From assembly GCA_959347315.1 (NCBI GenBank), contig OY365818.1, positions 832,228 to 896,227 on the forward strand: a stretch of 64,000 bases of DNA. Direction: 5' to 3'. A program made the translations under genes and the position numbers. Below, in pieces: positions 1-13,045 of the stretch; within the stretch, counting starts at the first letter, position 1, and every line of letters starts with the position of its first letter. The stretch comes from Bimastos eiseni. Taxonomy: Eukaryota > Annelida > Clitellata > Crassiclitellata > Lumbricidae. The notes under the pieces were generated by a model. The model had not been told where the DNA came from, ran no database searches, and saw nothing but the letters and a program-made list of their open reading frames with translations.

Positions 1-3000
1 TGTCTCTGTCTCTGTCTCTGTATATGTGTATGTGATCTTGCTTAAATGTTTGTATTACACTGTGTGTGCGTTTAGTTACGTATTCATCGTATTTTATATT
101 GTTATAGGTATCGTTGATGACCTCTAACCCTACGGTGGCATATTGGATCGCACGAATGGGGTGTTTGCAATGGGGCAATGGGGTGAGGGGATACGGTCGA
201 TGGGTGGGTGGTGTGTGCGATCGTCACTTGAAGACGATGGACGATCCAAACGCGATTAGTGCCCTTCGTTCTGGAGATGTTAGGACGTCCCCAACACCCT
301 CCCCCCACAACCCCTCCCCACCTCACCCCACAACCCCTCCCCACCTCACCCCATAACCCTCCCCAGCAACAACGCCGCCCTCCCTTTCGCCGTCTGAATT
401 ATTGAACGAGTATGAAGATGATCTGTAGACTCTCAGAACCTCAGGTTGTCCAAACATTTCCTATCAGACATTGAAGAAAAACTCTCTCTAGGGAAACATC
501 GCAATGGGAGCGCTTCTGAGCGGCGTATGTACTTTGAACTGCGCTTTAAACATGATCAGATGCAAAGCAACGGAAGCGTCATAATAATATTCTATGTAGG
601 TCTTCAACATACAAGATATAAAATAATTACTAATAAGTATGCAAAACACCATGGACGCTAAAACTCATATTATATATATCTATATAGTATATTATACATA
701 AATCATTTGAATAATTTCGGCATTATAACTATGTTTAACAATAGAATATAATTTAATTCGTTTGAAGCCGATCCCACTCGACCGATCTCATGTGACCCTT
801 TCCAACAGAATCCACTCGGCCAAATCGAAACTCCTTCCAATACATTACATAGGAATCGATTTCTTGCACCTCCACTTCCACAATCCAGCTCTTCAATATC
901 TCCACACCAACAGCTCTTCCCCATGCCAGTAAAGCTAATCCAATTAATTTCAACCCCATTCATTGCTAACGAAACCTCCACAAACCGCCACTTGCGTATA
1001 TAGCCCAGCCAATTTTACCCCATTCCATTCCTCAGCTAATCGCAGAGGTGCCATCTACACTCGCGCCACACTGAACAGTAATCATTATTATTATTACGAC
1101 GACGAACGAACAGCGAACAGCACATCTTTCCTCAACATCACCGACACTTCGGATCCGATGGTATCGACGAAACCACTCGAGAGCAATTTCATAGCGCCAG
1201 TACATTCTCGCCAAGTGCTGTCCCACCCACCACTGTTCCCCACTAATGGATTTCAATCGAAACCTTTGGGCAACTCCGTCTCTCGCCCGTGAAAGCCACC
1301 GCGTGTGACAAGTAATGTCGACCGGTTTCCAAGTTCATCCATTATGCATCGCATCGTGTGTTCCAGAATGTCGTTCGTTGGACAGAATATACGCTTATCC
1401 GCCATCTACACCTCTTCACGGTCTCTCTCTGATCCGAAAACATCACGAACAGCTACTGAATTAAGGCTTTGAAACGTGTCAATCGCGTACAGTGGATACA
1501 AAGCGCTCTTTCCTAGTCGAGGCACTTTTGCAATAATAGCCTCTGTAAAATAAAAGTTTTACTGGAATATCCGCCAGCAGTCATGCCCAAAAGATTGTTA
1601 ATTTATGCATCAGGAAACTTTAAAAACTCCTGGATCTATATATAGCTAAAGATATAAAGACCTAATCAAGCTCGTTTAAAACCAAAAGAATTAAATCTAA
1701 TGGGTCGATGTCTTTATTATTAATTAGGGTTTATGTTGTGCCTCTTTTTCTTAGCACAATAGAAGTCTCGTCGACTTGCGACGTAAGCTAGGTTCAGAGA
1801 CTCTATTGTATTCAGTTGTTCGTGATCCGATGTATTAGGAGTCGAATTGGTTGCATGGGTTGTACCTCAAGCCCCATCTATTAAAGACCGGTCTCCGATA
1901 TTTGCCAAGTTTTAAAAGAGTGCCGCAAAAGGCGCTACTTAAATGCCTTGATAAATGCGCAACTGATTTGCTGAACATATTCTTATTAATGTGAATTATA
2001 TATGCAAATATTGTTCTTATATAATCCTGCATATAACAGGGCATCATGAAAGGCTCAAACTTGACCCATGAAAATTCGTAATCCTTTTGGTGTGTGCTAC
2101 AAAAAGAGAGAAAGAGGAGATCGCATCTATTTCACGCAATTAGCCTTCAACGTTCCTATCATAAAAGTCTGTTGATTTATAAACTCCCAAAAAACAAACA
2201 TCGCCTCCGCCTAAGGTTCCCAGTGTCATATTTTGACTATGAGCAATAGAAAGTGTATATATTTATTGTTTATAAACATATCTACCTCTGTCACTAATTG
2301 TTTCACCTAAAGGAGTTTTGTCAGCACATTATGCCCGCTGTTTTGGCCAGGGATGAGTCGGGAGAGCTCCTGAGTAGATGTTCTTTAAGGACCGCTGTAT
2401 AAATCCTCCGAATAAATAAACTGCAGTGACCGATGCCAACTCCGTTCTGTTGCCCATTGGGACCTGGTTGTCTCTTTCACTCGTGCCACTACAATGCAAC
2501 ATCGGGGTTCTTTAGTGGTGGGCCCCTCCCAGCTGGGATGGGCTCCCCAAGAGCTTCGCCTTCCGCCTAGAAATTCCTCGCCTGCATTTTACTCTTCATT
2601 GATATCCGTATTTTTCAGCCAATAGCAGATGTCTTGAAGGGGCGCTATATTATGTTCACTTTGATTGATTGAGTGATGTAAATAAAATGGCTACAGTCGC
2701 AATGTGGGCTCATTTATTGGATAAATAAAACTTATTTTGTATACCTGATGAACGAGATCTTAAGACCGCCACATACTGAATACATATGTATTTTTATTAT
2801 TTATCTGTTGAAATTGAGAATATACTATTATTCCTGTAAATATTGTGCTTCTTTAATGGTTCAGTTTGAACTGTTGACCTTTGACGTTTTGTGCCTTTGA
2901 CACAATGTGCAATTGCGTCTAATGCAGAAGGTATCAATCGATGACGCACCAAAATCCTCCTCTATTAGGTCGACACTGAGAAGGTCCGTCCGTTTAATCA

Positions 3001-3929
3001 GCTCGAGCAAGCGGTCTAGCATTAACCGATACTGAACTGCCACCTGGCGAGTATCTTTGTCTCCACCGTTCGGCCCAAAGCAATAATGACCCGTCGATAT
3101 CACGGTTGTTTTGAATAGTGTAAGACGCTGGGATTGAATATAATCACCGAATCAAAGCCAATCACAGTCAGTCAAAGCCAATCTCAAGATTCATCACTCT
3201 TAATGGCGTTGTATGAATCGAAGTTATTGTAAACAGGGTTTGAAGTGGGAAAAGAGTGGTACCGGTAATTGTAAGTAAAAGAACCATTCCCTTCCCTCCC
3301 GAATAAACATCATAAATAATTGCAAGAGCCGAGATACTTTGAATCAGCCGTCAGTGCCGAATTCTGTGTCAACAATTACTCTGTCCTCTGATCAGTTTAT
3401 TTGCTACAAAATTTTAATTATCCATGATAAAACATCATTAGGCCTAAAGGGTTAAGTTTTTATACCTTGAGTTCATTGGTATGCAGTATTAGCGACCCAA
3501 TAATTATTTTGCTTCGACATTTGGAAAAAACTGTACTGTCATCGTATTTATTCAAATGAGTTGTTAATTGGGGCAGGTCGAGCAGAAATTTCTACAACAA
3601 TTTCAGCAGTTTCTGGTATTTGACCCCCTCCGATCACTAGCCTTATAGTCATTTATGCGTTCAACTGATACCCACCGTTTTACAGAACTTCAATATCTGT
3701 TTATATTCTTATTCAAGGACCCTTTATTTATGATAATTATGTCAGTGCTCAATTTCGCGACTTTGAAACACGGATTTTGCAAGTTAATTGCATTTATTGC
3801 CGTAAAACAGCTGAAGCCCGTAATCGTAATCGCCAAACTTCTAAAGCGCCACTTGAAAGCCAAGCGCAGGGCACAAGCTTAATCACGAGCACGTGTTATT
3901 CTGGATTTCGCTATACGCTTTCTATCGCG
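1..3929. other. Region with no recognised gene
   Basis: I see no coding exon here that I can assign to a family. Open frames are short and overlap on both strands without recognisable motifs. The first 40 bases are a TCTG/TG-type simple repeat. A motif of the dispersed CGTAATC..CCAAACTTCTAAAG family lies near 3820-3850 (similar copies near 17910, 46470 on the minus strand, and 47850). Confidence 0.4.
293..366. repeat. C-rich 23-bp tandem repeat
   Basis: A strongly C-biased stretch. A unit beginning ACAACCCCTCCCC starts at 307 and again at 330, with a decayed third start near 353, giving a period of 23 bp. The complementary strand is G-rich. Confidence 0.7.
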
Positions 3930-5118
3930 TTGTTTACAGTTGGTCTTGTGTCCCCCATACGTTTCATGTTTCGAATATCTGTTTCTTGTCGTCTGTTGTG
4001 GCAGTCAAATCCATATTTATGCCAACATACTCAATTCCAGGATCAACATTGGCTAATTAAACGTCACGGATGCTACCAGACGTTTTCTATTCTGCAGGCA
4101 ACTGCTCAAGTTAGCCTAAACTATTATTAGTGTTCACCGTTTTTAAAGGCCTTTATGGTTTTCGACAGTTGGAAATTAAAACTGTATTCCAGTGTGCCAA
4201 ACTAATTTCTATTTAAGCAAGATATATCTTCCGTCATAAAAACTTCTATTTAAGCACGAATCACTTTCGGCTGGGCAATAATTTCTTCTCGATGCTGAAC
4301 ATATTTTTAGGAGATTTGTCCAAGGTTACGATAATTATATGCTATTGAGCTAGGAAGTTCCCACTTAAACTATATTGTAGTAAAGTACAGTCGATAATTG
4401 TCACGCCTGAAAATTATGTTTTACGATATAATTATTATCTGACAGGCTCCTGTCTTCATATTTGCCTCCAATGAGATATGCGACATAATCATATGTTAAA
4501 CTTTATCTGTTAACACGGATGTCTAACGTCAATTGGATAAACTGTGTTACTACGATTTTGTAAAAGCACTTGCATTCCACTCCATATGAGCTTTCCTACG
4601 TCTTTTTTCCTGTCGTCTAAAACAGTTACTGCTGCTGTGCCTTAATTGCGTGTTATTTTAATATTTCATGATTTTTTACTGTGGGTTGTTCTCTGTGCGC
4701 TCTCCCACGCCTCCAAGCAAATCTTAAAATGGAATAATAATTATTGCAGTTTAACGCAACTGTGTGCTAATAAAGATCACTAGCGTCGGTCACCATCCTT
4801 CTTTATCCAGGCTGGGAGCTGGCACTATTGGAAACCATACAGCGGCAGGAGTGAGAGAATTAATTGGTATGCTAACACTTGGCAGAGCTGCCTCTTTCAT
4901 TTGACCGTGGCATGGATATATTGTGTTATACGAATTCATTACCTGAAGGGAGGTTCATTGGTTGTAATTCCACCCAAGGATGAGTGAGGTGATTTACATT
5001 AGCTGCACCACTCTTCACAGACTGTCATGGGCCAGACTTGACCAGGGTCGCTATGCAGTGACTACTGCAATACTGTCTAAGCCCCTTTATTATTCTGTTC
5101 CAGGTGGGCTTTGCCACT

Positions 5119-5191
<73 letters not shown>

Positions 5192-6597
5192 CGGGGTCTA
5201 CCAGCCGCCCTGTTGCTCTCATACGCTTCAGTTTCGACCATACATCTATGTTTCTTGTCACTTATCGTGACAGTGAAATCGAAATTAATGCCAACGAACA
5301 CGGATCTAGATTCAACTCCGGTCTATCAAAGGTCATGGTTACTAACAGGAGTTTGTACAAATTAATGATAAATGATGCCATCATTCTGTTCCGTAGTTCA
5401 CCCGGCGTGCCATGCCTGCAGTACTCTGATAATTAATCTTAGCAGGCCTACCTACAATCAGAGGTCTATTTGATCCAATGTAAGAATCGTTCTCTGCTCG
5501 AAGCCTCAGTGTCATACTTCACTCAAACGCTCCATCATAGGTTAATTTCTTCATTCTTCACAACAATACTATGTATGTGTGATTGTTTGCGCATAAACAT
5601 TTGAACATTTCACTTTTTCAGAACCGCACAAAGGACACGAAAGCAAACAAACATGCGATTAACACAGCCACACGGTAGTTAGACAGGACACTACAGTTAA
5701 GGGAAGTAAGAGTTTAATGGTTTAATGAGCAACCAAGCATTAGATAAACTGTAGCGCATATGATTAACTTTGTACATCCGCATGACAATACAGCAAGATT
5801 AGTTTACAACTCTATGTTTTTTCGGATATAGAAATTAGAGGGCTATTAGAGCTTTTTCTATAATAAATGATATCAGAAAGGCATTGCTCAGCTTGGCACA
5901 AACTGTCTTGTTTAACCTGATAGAAGAGAGAGACCGTCATTCGCTGTTCTCGTTTCTTTATAAGTTGAATCATAGTAAAAAATACAGTCGCCATGAGGTT
6001 TTGCGTAGCTTTTTACTTTGCAATATTAGATGGCCTAATATTATCAGTGCTTGATACAATCCTTCACGTGAAAGGACAACCTACTGTAGGAGACTGTGAA
6101 AATGAAGATTCATCAAATAGCATCGAAGCAGAGCATAATGTTGAGGAAATTCGTCAGCTGAACATACAACTTCAAAGTATACGTGAACTTCTTACTGAAT
6201 CAAATCAGGAAAGAAAAAGTCAACAAGACACCATAATGACACGTCTTCTTGCGGTTGAAAGACGTTCGCAGGAGCAGGATATCAACGTAGGGCAAGTTCC
6301 AAGGCTGCACGGGTTATTTAATGCGTCGTTACAACAAACGAAAAATCAACAAGACACTGTTTTGAGAAAGATTGAAGCCTTCGAAGGACGTCTCAACGAA
6401 CGCAATCTTTCCATCACGAACAAAACTCAGAACTCGTGGAAACTACATATTGGTAAGGCGAAATGTTGACTAGCAACGACCCTTACGGGCACTAAGATTC
6501 CTTCACTAATCTCAGACTGTTCTACCTCTTTCAAGTTTTATGGCCAAGACTTTGTTTCATGAAAACTCTAAACATCAATTTAAGTCCATTATCATTC

Positions 6598-6600
<3 letters not shown>
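3930..6600 (+). repeat. Segmental duplication, copy 1 (pairs with 50475-53129)
   Basis: This block and 50475-53129 align end to end in the same orientation. The offset is 46545 at the left edge and 46529 at the right edge. The 16-bp difference is accounted for by the TC/TA microsatellite (5120-5189 versus 51665-51718), so there is no other net indel. I noticed about ten substitutions by eye. The left breakpoint lies in a dispersed repeat (start of the GTTTACAG-containing family). The right breakpoint is exactly the start of an (ATT)n tract. The block carries upstream sequence, the complete first exon of the FReD gene at 5993 and the first part of its intron 1. Confidence 0.95.
5119..5189. repeat. 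(TC)n(TA)n microsatellite
   Basis: About 19 TC units followed by about 16 TA units. The duplicate at 51664-51718 has the same compound structure but is 16 bp shorter. That is the only net length change between the two copies of the segmental duplication. Confidence 0.98.
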
Positions 6601-6645
<45 letters not shown>

Positions 6646-8954
6646 GTTATTATTATTATTATTATTTATTGAGAAAGAAAACAATCTGACATAAATACAG
6701 AAATGCTAACACGAGTGACTGCATAAAATGTTTTATTATTATTGTTATTATTATTATTATTATTATAATAACAGCCATTTATTATTATAATAATAGACCA
6801 CCAGCCGAACCCTGCGGGTTCGGCTGGTGGTCCAGATGGCATTACTCCACAACACTTAAAGGATCTGATGGCCTATGGAGTAGATGACAACATCGGGCAA
6901 CATCTATCTGACCTTGTCAATCTGCTCCTAAAGGGAGGTCTATCCGAAGAGGTGAATGAGGTCATCTATGGGGCAAACCTTTTAGCCCTGAGCAAGAAGG
7001 ACGGAGGCATAAGACCGATCGCCGTGGGCTACACATGGCGTCGTCTGGCGGCAAAGTGCGCTAATTCGCATGCGGTAACAAGGCTGTCTCAACTGCTCGC
7101 CCCCATTCAGCTTGGGGTAGGCATTCCAGGAGGCGCTGAGGCAGCTGTCCATGCGTCGCTGGATTTCCACAATGCCTGAGGACAGCGTCCTAGTGAAGCT
7201 CGACTTCGCCAATGCCTTTAACACTCTGCGCAGAGATTGTCTTCTAGAGGCAGTAGCTAGAGAGATCCCAGAGCTCTACCACTTTGCTCACGCTGCCTAT
7301 TCAAACCGTCCACTGTTGCGCTATGGTTCAAACACAATTCGATCCGAAGAAGGAACGCAGCAAGGCGATCCTTTGGGATCTCTGGAATTCTGTCTTGTGC
7401 TGCAACCGATTCTGATGAAGCTTCGTTCGGATCTGCGTATCGGATATCTGGATGACCTGACATTGGGAGGTAACAAGGAAACAGTGGCCGACGACGTTCA
7501 ATTAATCGAGCAGGAATCAAAGAATCTGGGATTGCTATTGAACCGCAGCAAATGCGAAATCGCGTGTCACAACACCCAGATGCCGAACAATGACCCTGCG
7601 TTCCAAGATTTCACGAGCATAGCCCTCGAGGACATGACCTTGTTGGGTGCACCTCTAATTTCAGGTCCAGCTGTGAACATGGTCGTTAATTCAAAGGCCA
7701 ATGACCTCGAGAGGGCAATCGGAAGATTGTCCTTGCTTTATACACATGACGCTCTGGTTCTGCTGAGAAACAGTCTAAGTGTACCAAAGCTCTTGTACAG
7801 TCTGCGCACAGCCGTCTGCGCTGATTGCCCGGGCTTGGCTCGGTTTGATCAACTGCTGAGAGAAGGACTGTCAACCATTTTAAATGTGGACCTTGACGAT
7901 GACCGCTGACTCCAGGCTTCTTTGCCGGTGAGAGATGGTGGTCTGGGCGTTCGTTGTGCATCTACGCTGGCACTTTCTGCCTTTCTGGCTTCTGCTGCTA
8001 GTACAAGCGAACTCCAGGCATGCATCCTACCAACAGAGTCTGCTGAGGAACCATATGAACTTGCGAGTTCAGCACTCAACGCTTGGAAGACCCTGATAGA
8101 TGCAGAACCACCAACAGGAGCAGCAAGTCATCGCCAGAAAGAATGGGACCTCCGATTCACAGACAAGGCATGGAAAGGTCTGCTGGATTCCAATAACAAT
8201 CCATGCGACCGTGCTCGCCTGCTGGCCTCACGAGCACCTCATTCTGGAGACTGGATGCTAGCGCCCCCTGTGACTGCCCTAGGCCTGCGCCTCTCAAACG
8301 AGGATGTACGACTGGCAGCCGGATTGAGGCTAGGAACGACGCTCTGCGAGCCACATTTGTGTCACCAATGTCAAGAGAGCGTCGACGCAAAAGGGCTCCA
8401 TGGACTAATTTGTAGAAGAGGCAGCGGAAAACATCAACGACACAGCATGTTGAACGATGTCATCTGGAGAGCTCTTGGCAGGGCGAAGATTCCAGCGCAA
8501 AAGGAACCTCTCGGCTTGCTAAGAGAAGATGGAAAGCGACCGGACGGCGTCACGCTAATTCCTTGGACACGTGGTCGATGTCTGGCATGGGATGTGACAG
8601 TGCCCGACACCTACGCCAAGTCACATCTTGTCGACACATCTATCAGAGCTGGCGAAGCAGCCGAACGCGCAGCTAAGACGAAGAGGGCCAAGTATTCCAC
8701 CATAACCAGCACCCACGACTTCGTAGCCCTCTCCTTGGAATCCGGCGGCGCTTGGAGCAGTGAAGGACTGCAGTTCATCTCAGAGTTGGGTAGTCGAACG
8801 AGTGCTGCAACCCACGATCCAATGGAGACGTCATTTCTGTTCCAACGTATCTCGGTTGTTCTTCAGCGTGGGAACGCAGTCTGCCTCTTCGGGACATTGC
8901 CAACACTCCATTAGCTCATCATGGGCGATAACAGCATAATGTGAAACATATATG

Positions 8955-8996
<42 letters not shown>

Positions 8997-11900
8997 TAAT
9001 AATAAAATACCGCGTAACGAGTAATCATCAGAGTTGGATTTTAGCATCGTCTAATGGATTAACAACTCGTGACCCGATTGATTATATTAACCACATCTTA
9101 TTCGCCAAGACCACAACACGATTGGTTTGTCAAACTTTCGTTTCAACTTATATGTAGCCGTGCATTTGAATTGATGGCCGCTTGCCATGCTTTAAGGCCA
9201 GCGACGTCAACGTTGCCAATGGCAACGATTACTGTTTAAATGGCGGCGCATTTGAAAACAAACCGATTTGAAACTCAGATGAGTCAAAAACCTTGCAAGG
9301 GCCAGGGGGTTTGCGGGGTGTGTTGGTTGTCCTTCAAAACCCATGCCTCAGATGGCACGATGCACCGGCACGGCCCTCGAACCGCCCCTTGTCCAGGTTC
9401 CGACCAGCCACCGGCGGACGGCCCTTTAAAGCATAATACCACAAGACAGTCGTCTTCTACCACTAGCGTGCAGATCTCTTACTCACGGGAGCTGTCGACG
9501 GACGTTGGGCCGATCGCTTCTCAGCTCTCACATCCTGTTTCACCCGGTCTTCTGATTAAGAGAATCCCAAAAGCAGCAAGGCCATCTTGTGCTGCTCTCC
9601 TGGCCGATATAATCCAAGCAATTGTAAGAGAACCAAATTGCGTTGCAAAATGGTTCGATTTTCTGGCCTTCGGTGGAACTGTACTAGTGAAGCCAAGAAG
9701 AGGTGGACGAAAGCACAACATGACCAAGATGATTTTGTCCCGCATTACTGAATGGGGACTGCAGGGACCAGACCAGTCGACTAACGATGAATTGCCACCG
9801 ACGTCAAGTCGTAAGCTCAAGTCCGCTAAATGCGACCACGCCAGGTATTTAGCCTCAACAGTTGCAAGCAAGCTGGAGGAAGGCAATTTCAAGGCAGCCA
9901 TCCGTCTCATCTGCAGCGAGGATAAACCGGCACTGGACACACCTGAAACTCTGGCCGCGCTTAAGAAAAAGCACCCGCCTGCACCAGTGGACAGGAGAAC
10001 CCCATGTGATCCAGACAGTTCCGATCGCTTCATCCCGCTTCAAGTTTCTAAAGAAGATGTCGCTAGGGCAATCTCCTCTTTCCCTGCGGGTTCGGCTGGT
10101 GGTCCAGATGGCATTACTCCACAACACTTAAAGGATCTGATGGCCTATGGAGTAGATGACAACATCGGGCAACATCTATCTGACCTTGTCAATCTGCTCC
10201 TAAAGGGAGGTCTATCTGAAGAGGTGAATGAGGTCATCTATGGGGCAAACCTTTTAGCCCTGAGCAAGAAGGACGGAGGCATAAGACCGATCGCCGTGGG
10301 CTACACATGGCGTCGTCTGGCGGCAAAGTGCGCTAATTCGCATGCGGTAACAAGGCTGTCTCAACTGCTCGCCCCCATTCAGCTTGGGGTAGGCATTCCA
10401 GGAGGCGCTGAGGCAGCTGTCCATGCGACACGTCGCTGGATTTCCACAATGCCTGAGGACAGCGTCCTAGTGAAGCTCGACTTCGCCAATGCCTTTAACA
10501 CTCTGCGCAGAGATTGTCTTCAAGAGGCAGTTGCTAGAGAGATCCCAGAGCTCTACCACTTTGCTCACGCTGCCTATTCAAACCGTCCACTGTTGCGCTA
10601 TGGTTCAAACACAATTCGATCCGAAGAAGGAACGCAGCAAGGCGATCCTTTGGGACCTCTGGAATTCTGTCTTGTGCTGCAACCGATTCTGATGAAGCTT
10701 CGTTCGGATCTGCGTATCGGATATCTGGATGACCTGACATTGGGAGGTAACAAGGAAACAGTGGCCGACGACGTTCAATTAATCGAGCAGGAATCAAAGA
10801 ATCTGGGATTGCTATTGAACCGCAGCAAATGCGAAATTGCGTGTCACAACACCCAGATGCCGAACAATGACCCTGCGTTCCAAGATTTCACGAGCATAGC
10901 CCTCGAGGACATGACCTTGTTGGGTGCACCTCTAATTTCAGGTCCAGCTGTGAACATGGTTGTTAATTCAAAGGCCAATGACCTCGAGAGGGCAATCGGA
11001 AGATTGTCCTTGCTTTATACACATGACGCTCTGGTTCTGCTGAGAAACAGTCTAAGTGTACCAAAGCTCTTGTACAGTCTGCGCACAGCCGTCTGCGCTG
11101 ATTGCCCGGGCTTGGCTCGGTTTGATCAACTGCTGAGAGAAGGACTGTCAACCATTTTAAATGTGGACCTTGACGATGACCGCTGGCTCCAGGCTTCTAT
11201 GCCGGTGAGAGATGGTGGTCTGGGAGTTCGTTGTGCATCTACGCTGGCACTTTCTGCCTTTCTGGCTTCTGCTGCTAGTACAAGCGAACTCCAGGCATGC
11301 ATCCTACCAACAGAATCTGCTGAGGAACCATATGAACTTGCGAGTTCAGCACTCAACGCTTGGAAGACCCTGACGGATGCAGAACCACCAACAGGAGCAG
11401 CAAGTTATCGCCAGAAAGAATGGGACCTCCGATTCACAGACAAGGCATGGAAAGGTCTGCTGGATTCCAATAACAATCCATGCGACCGTGCTCGCCTGCT
11501 GGCCTCACGAGCACCTCATTCTGGAGACTGGATGCTAGCGCCCCCTGTGACTGCCCTAGGCCTGCGCCTCTCAAACGAGGATGTACGACTGGCAGCCGGG
11601 TTGAGGCTAGGAACGACGCTCTGCGATCCACATTTGTGTCACCAATGTCAAGAGAGCGTCGACGCAAAAGGGCTCCATGGACTAATTTGTAGAAGAGGCA
11701 GCGGAAAACATCAACGACACAGCATGTTGAACGATGTCATCTGGAGAGCTCTTGGCAGGGCGAAGATTCCAGCGCAAAAGGAACCTCTCGGCTTGCTAAG
11801 AGAAGATGGAAAGCGACCGGACGGCGTCACGCTAATTCCTTGGACACGTGGTCGATGTCTGGCATGGGATGTGACAGTGCCCGACACTTACGCTAAGTCA

Positions 11901-12720
11901 CATCTTATCGACACATCTATCAGAGCTGGCGAAGCAGCCGAACGCGCAGCTAAGACGAAGAGGGCCAAGTATTCCACCATAACCAGCACCCACGACTTCG
12001 TAGCCCTCTCCTTGGAATCCGGCGGCGCTTGGAGCAGTGAAGGACTGCAGTTCATCTCAGAGTTGGGTATTCGAACGAGTGCTGCAACCCACGATCCAAT
12101 GGAGACGTCATTTCTGTTCCAACGTATCTCAGTTGTTCTTCAGCGTGGGAACGCAGTCTGCCTCTTCGGGACATTGCCAACACTCCATTAGCTCATCATG
12201 GGCGATAACAACATAATGTGAAACATATATGTATAATAATAATAATAACCGTGGAGTGGGGGGCGGACCTTACTTTGGGACGCAACTGTGGTGGACACAG
12301 TGGCCGCTTCCTATATCCCCGAAACAGCTTCCATAGCTGGAGGAGCGGCGGAGATAGCAGCCACAAGGAAACACACAAAATATTCTGAGCTAGAGAAGAA
12401 ATACACTTTTGTTCCAATCGCTATAGAAACCTTCGGTCCCCTCAATAGTGAGGGCCTCGCCTTTCTGTCTGAGACTGGACGCCGACTTTCGACAACTACC
12501 GGTGACACCCGAGAGACAAACTTCCTTTTCCAGAACTTGTCGGCATTGATCCAACGTTTCAATGCGATGGCGTTTCAGGGCACCATGTCAAGATTACAGT
12601 CCACTGACAAGCGGCGACCCAGATAGCATGATAACAGATCCGTTGGCAATGCCAATGATGAATAATAATCATAATAATAATAATAATGTTAATAACAATA
12701 ATAATAATAATAATAATAAC

Positions 12721-12759
<39 letters not shown>

Positions 12760-12980
12760 TGCATCCCAGTGCTATATAAATAATACAATTACAACTGCGA
12801 AGACGTCGTCTCCATCTTCCATTCTTTTCAACAACCTTAACGCAATATGGAATGAATATAATGACGTCATAGGTATTATTGTCTAGAAAATATAAGTCGT
12901 CATGGCTACGATTGTTTTCCAATATAGTTATGACTGGACGCAATTAAGATGCTAATGCTAATGACGTCATAAAATCCAAT

Positions 12981-13045
<65 letters not shown>

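Noticed and set aside
102..356. Overlapping 80-codon ORFs on both strands at the window start
   Set aside because: Low-complexity C-rich DNA. Neither strand shows recognisable protein features.
3777..4130. 117-codon ORF also seen in part at 50448-50675
   Set aside because: It lies in dispersed repeat and duplicated upstream DNA. The shared part is shared because the DNA is duplicated; no codon-level conservation or family match is evident.
5025..5436. Open frames with Ser-Leu or Arg-Glu runs and Tyr-Ile runs
   Set aside because: Products of the (TC)n(TA)n microsatellite; the same at 51570-51894.
5957..5964. TATA box (TTATAAG) for the FReD gene at 5993
   Set aside because: It is only about 30 bp from the ATG, which would leave almost no 5' UTR, unlike the 80-115 bp spacing in sister genes.
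8157..8390. Minus-strand ORFs opposite the retroelement (also 9521-10033, 11434-11667, 53888-54121)
   Set aside because: Shadows of the RLE polyprotein. They recur wherever the element does and carry no motifs.
9007..12249. R2-type insertion in rDNA
   Set aside because: Flanks are TAA repeats and FReD intron sequence, not 28S rRNA sequence.
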